In this document: in pieces, positions 62,828 through 64,000 of the stretch
Layout: the number at the start of each line of letters is the position of its first letter
How positions within the stretch are numbered: position 1 is the first letter of the stretch
Source of the DNA: Pyrocephalus nanus
Taxonomy: Eukaryota > Chordata > Aves > Passeriformes > Tyrannidae
Assembly: GCA_038380795.1 (NCBI GenBank)
Contig: CM076264.1
Coordinates: 10,046,001 to 10,110,000, forward strand
DNA: 64,000 bases
Reading direction: 5' to 3'
Notes under the pieces: generated by a model
Told to the model about the DNA's origin: nothing
What the model saw: the letters and a program-made list of their open reading frames with translations, nothing else
Databases searched by the model: none
Position numbers and translations under genes: made by a program

Positions 62828-62871
62828 CCACACCACTCCGCGGTCGTGGAGGGGGGGCGCGAGTGGTGTGG
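62828..62871. repeat. Perfect 11-bp inverted repeat made of two opposed CACCC-type boxes
   Basis: CCACACCACTC at 62828-62838 is the exact reverse complement of GAGTGGTGTGG at 62861-62871, with a G-rich 22-base spacer. Each arm contains CCACACC, a KLF-type CACCC box, so the structure is either a hairpin or a pair of opposed factor sites in the NOCT promoter. Confidence 0.7.
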
Positions 62872-63037
62872 TGCGCGGTGGGTCGCGCCCGCTGCCCACG
62901 GAGCGGTCGCCAGGGCAGCCAGAGGTGCGGGATTGCCCGCGGGAAGCGCCTGAGCGGGCGGGCTCGGTGCAGGCCGCTGGTACGCGTTTGTGCAGTGCGT
63001 CCCCAACCCCTACCCCCCCCGGCCTGGCGCGGTTGGT

Positions 63038-63055
63038 ATGTGCCGGATGTGCCGG
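63038..63055 (+). repeat. Tandem 9-mer ATGTGCCGG x2 just upstream of the TATA box
   Basis: Two exact, directly adjacent copies of ATGTGCCGG occupy the 18 bases ending 22 bp before TATAAG. The placement in the core promoter suggests a possible duplicated binding site, but replication slippage is an equally good explanation. Confidence 0.6.
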
Positions 63056-63077
63056 CCGCGCCGCGCGCCGCCGCCTG

Positions 63078-63083
63078 TATAAG
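63078..63083 (+). promoter_or_regulatory. NOCT: TATA box of NOCT, predicted start site near 63108
   Basis: TATAAG sits inside otherwise GC-only DNA, 89 bp before the ATG. With the usual spacing of about 30 bp, transcription would start near 63105-63110, giving a short 5' UTR of about 60 bases with a GC box (CCCGCCCCG around 63147). A TATA box within a CpG island is less common than TATA-less initiation and fits a strongly inducible or rhythmic gene. The start site is inferred, not observed. Confidence 0.65.
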
Positions 63084-63166
63084 CGCGGGCGCCGGGCGGG
63101 CGCAGGAGCCGAGGTTCAGCCGGTGTCGTCCGATCCCAGCCGGTCCCGCCCCGTCCCGCCGGGAGC

Positions 63167-63356
63167 ATGTTCCAGAGCCCCGCACGCTGCCTCTGCTCGG
63201 CGCTGCCCGCCTTTTGCTGCGCCCCCGCCGCCTCGGCCTCCCGCCTGTCGCTGCCGCCGCGTCCCCGCGCCCCGCCGCGTCCCCAGCCCCTCGGCCCCGC
63301 CGCCCCGCGGGCAGCAGCGGGCGGCCCGCCCGCCCCGGGGGCACCGCCCCGCACAG
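63167..63356 (+). CDS. NOCT: Nocturnin, exon 1 coding part (mitochondrial presequence), 5' partial gene
   Basis: Nocturnin is a CCR4-family (EEP fold) phosphatase that removes the 2'-phosphate of NADP(H). It is rhythmically expressed, and a mitochondrial and a cytosolic form are known. Seen here: an open frame starting MFQSPARCLCSAL, 63 full codons plus the first base of a split Gly codon. It has no Asp or Glu and is rich in Arg, Ala, Pro and Ser, as a mitochondrial targeting peptide should be. The start resembles the mammalian N-termini as I recall them (MFHSPRRLCSALL in human, MYQSPRRLCSALL in mouse). The ATG has A at -3 and no upstream ATG follows the predicted start site. The exon ends at CACAG|GTGGGT, a near-consensus donor, in phase 1. 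The mammalian exon 1 codes for a similar length (about 65-70 residues). The catalytic domain lies in later exons beyond the window. The frame stays open past the donor to 63541, but that part is intronic by this model. The gene call rests on a short N-terminus plus context. Confidence 0.85.
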
Positions 63357-64000
63357 GTGGGTACCGGGCGGGGAGGTGCGGGAGCCGCGCGGGTTCGCAT
63401 GGTCGGCAACAAGGGCACCTGGGCTCTGCTGTTCGCGGCAGTCCCGGCCCTGGTGCCTTCGCCGACCGCCGCCCCGCGCACTGGGCCGGCCTTGCGGCTC
63501 AAAGGCCGAGGCCGTGGCACTCGCTCGGCGTCAGCGGGTGACATCCCGCAGAGTCGCGACAGGCGGTGCCGGGCATCACGCCGGTGCTGCAGGGGCGTTG
63601 TGGCTCGGTATCACCCACTGAGGTGACGGGGCAGCCTCTTGGGTAAACCCAGGTATCGGTGGGGTAACCTGCCTGGTGACCCAGAGGAGCAGCGTCCTCT
63701 CTACACCGCTGTGGAGTAGCTGAGGTGTTCTCTCCTAGCGTTGCACTCTGTGTAGGATGAGCTTGACTCACAATGGGTTGTTTTTTGTTTTTTGTTTTTT
63801 TTTTTGCTGGAGGCAGTGTGTGGGAAGAGCCCGGGTTACTCTCCTGCAGGCAGCAGCAGCAGCAGCGATGCCGGCCCATCAGGTTCCTGCTTGCCTGCAC
63901 CGTTAAATAATTGCGCCCTGTTCCTCGTTCCCCAAATGAGACTTGGAAAGTGCCCACACGTCCTTGGGTGCCCGTGAGGAAAAAAACACCTTGGCATGCG
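63357..64000 (+). other. NOCT: NOCT intron 1, beginning
   Basis: The intron starts with GTGGGT and runs off the window. CpG density falls after about 63620. Contents: a T-rich tract with interspersed G (63781-63805), a short CAG run near 63850 and no second exon that I can recognise. The open frames in the first 260 bases belong to the CpG island and lack a matching acceptor. Confidence 0.7.

Larger units (their letters stand above)
62681..63620. promoter_or_regulatory. CpG island covering the NOCT promoter, exon 1 and start of intron 1
   Basis: From about 62700 the sequence changes sharply from CpG-poor, AT-leaning DNA to a stretch dense in CG dinucleotides and G/C runs, fading after about 63620. 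It holds a consensus Sp1 site (GGCGGGG at 62762-62768), CACCC boxes, a CRE-like site, the TATA box, the 5' UTR and exon 1. The left edge coincides almost exactly with the truncated end of a CR1 copy. Several open frames of 110-300 codons on both strands here result from stop-codon scarcity at high GC and are not genes. Confidence 0.85.

Noticed and set aside
63113..63127. DR3-like GGTTCA...GGTGTC, which briefly suggested CYP24A1 and a vitamin D response element
   Set aside because: The second half-site is poor, it lies in the 5' UTR, and the exon product matches nocturnin rather than CYP24A1.
62430..63344. 304-codon open frame on the minus strand across the CR1 and CpG island
   Set aside because: Its C-terminal part is the CR1 ORF2 tail and the rest is stop-poor GC-rich DNA opposite NOCT exon 1. 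No domain is seen.
63357..63541. Read-through of the NOCT frame past the donor
   Set aside because: A near-consensus donor ends the exon at a position that fits the mammalian exon 1 length.
62863..63626. Two 252-codon plus-strand frames through the promoter and exon 1
   Set aside because: They cross the TATA box, the exon and the splice donor in frames other than the NOCT frame. High GC explains their openness.
1..64000. CRISPR arrays, tRNA, rRNA or bacterial-type operons
   Set aside because: Nothing of this kind is visible and the sequence is plainly vertebrate.

Overview
This window is nuclear DNA from a bird. The strongest evidence is a set of CR1 retrotransposon 3' ends in both orientations. 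They include the characteristic avian terminal octamer-like repeats (for example two tandem copies of an ATCATAGA-type sequence at 49761-49780), CR1 reverse-transcriptase fragments carrying FADD, and avian-style retroviral LTR remnants. The bulk of the window is AT-leaning, repeat-poor DNA with very few CpGs and no intact gene. The last ~1.3 kb turns abruptly into a CpG island. The species cannot be determined from sequence reading alone.

Layout: positions 1 to about 62345 are intergenic. I see no multi-exon gene, no convincing processed pseudogene and no RNA gene there. What is recognisable is eight CR1 fragments (10707, 11988, 21856, 37988, 40262, 40957, 49761 and 52311), one much older L3/CR1-like fragment (17087), a probable solo LTR (57270), an LTR-like stretch with a 150-bp-period direct duplication (about 54800-55171), and scattered homopolymer and short tandem tracts. 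A ninth CR1, with an internal run of 23 C, lies at 62346-62680, directly against the CpG island.

The one real gene is at the right edge: exon 1 of nocturnin (NOCT, also called CCRN4L), plus strand. It has a TATA box at 63078, a predicted transcription start near 63108, the start codon at 63167 and a strong splice donor after 63356. The encoded N-terminus (MFQSPARCLCSAL..., acid-free, rich in Arg, Ala, Ser and Pro) matches the mitochondrial presequence of mammalian nocturnin as I remember it. Intron 1 runs out of the window, so the catalytic domain is not present. In mammals NOCT is bordered upstream by a long gene-poor interval before SLC7A11, and the empty left 62 kb fits that arrangement.

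I found no credible undescribed multi-gene system. The observations most worth checking are the architecture of the nocturnin promoter (a perfect CACCC-type inverted repeat, a CRE/E-box-like site, a tandem 9-mer next to the TATA box, and a CR1 with a C23 expansion about 430 bp from the start site), the LTR pair, and a few long open frames that are probably chance.
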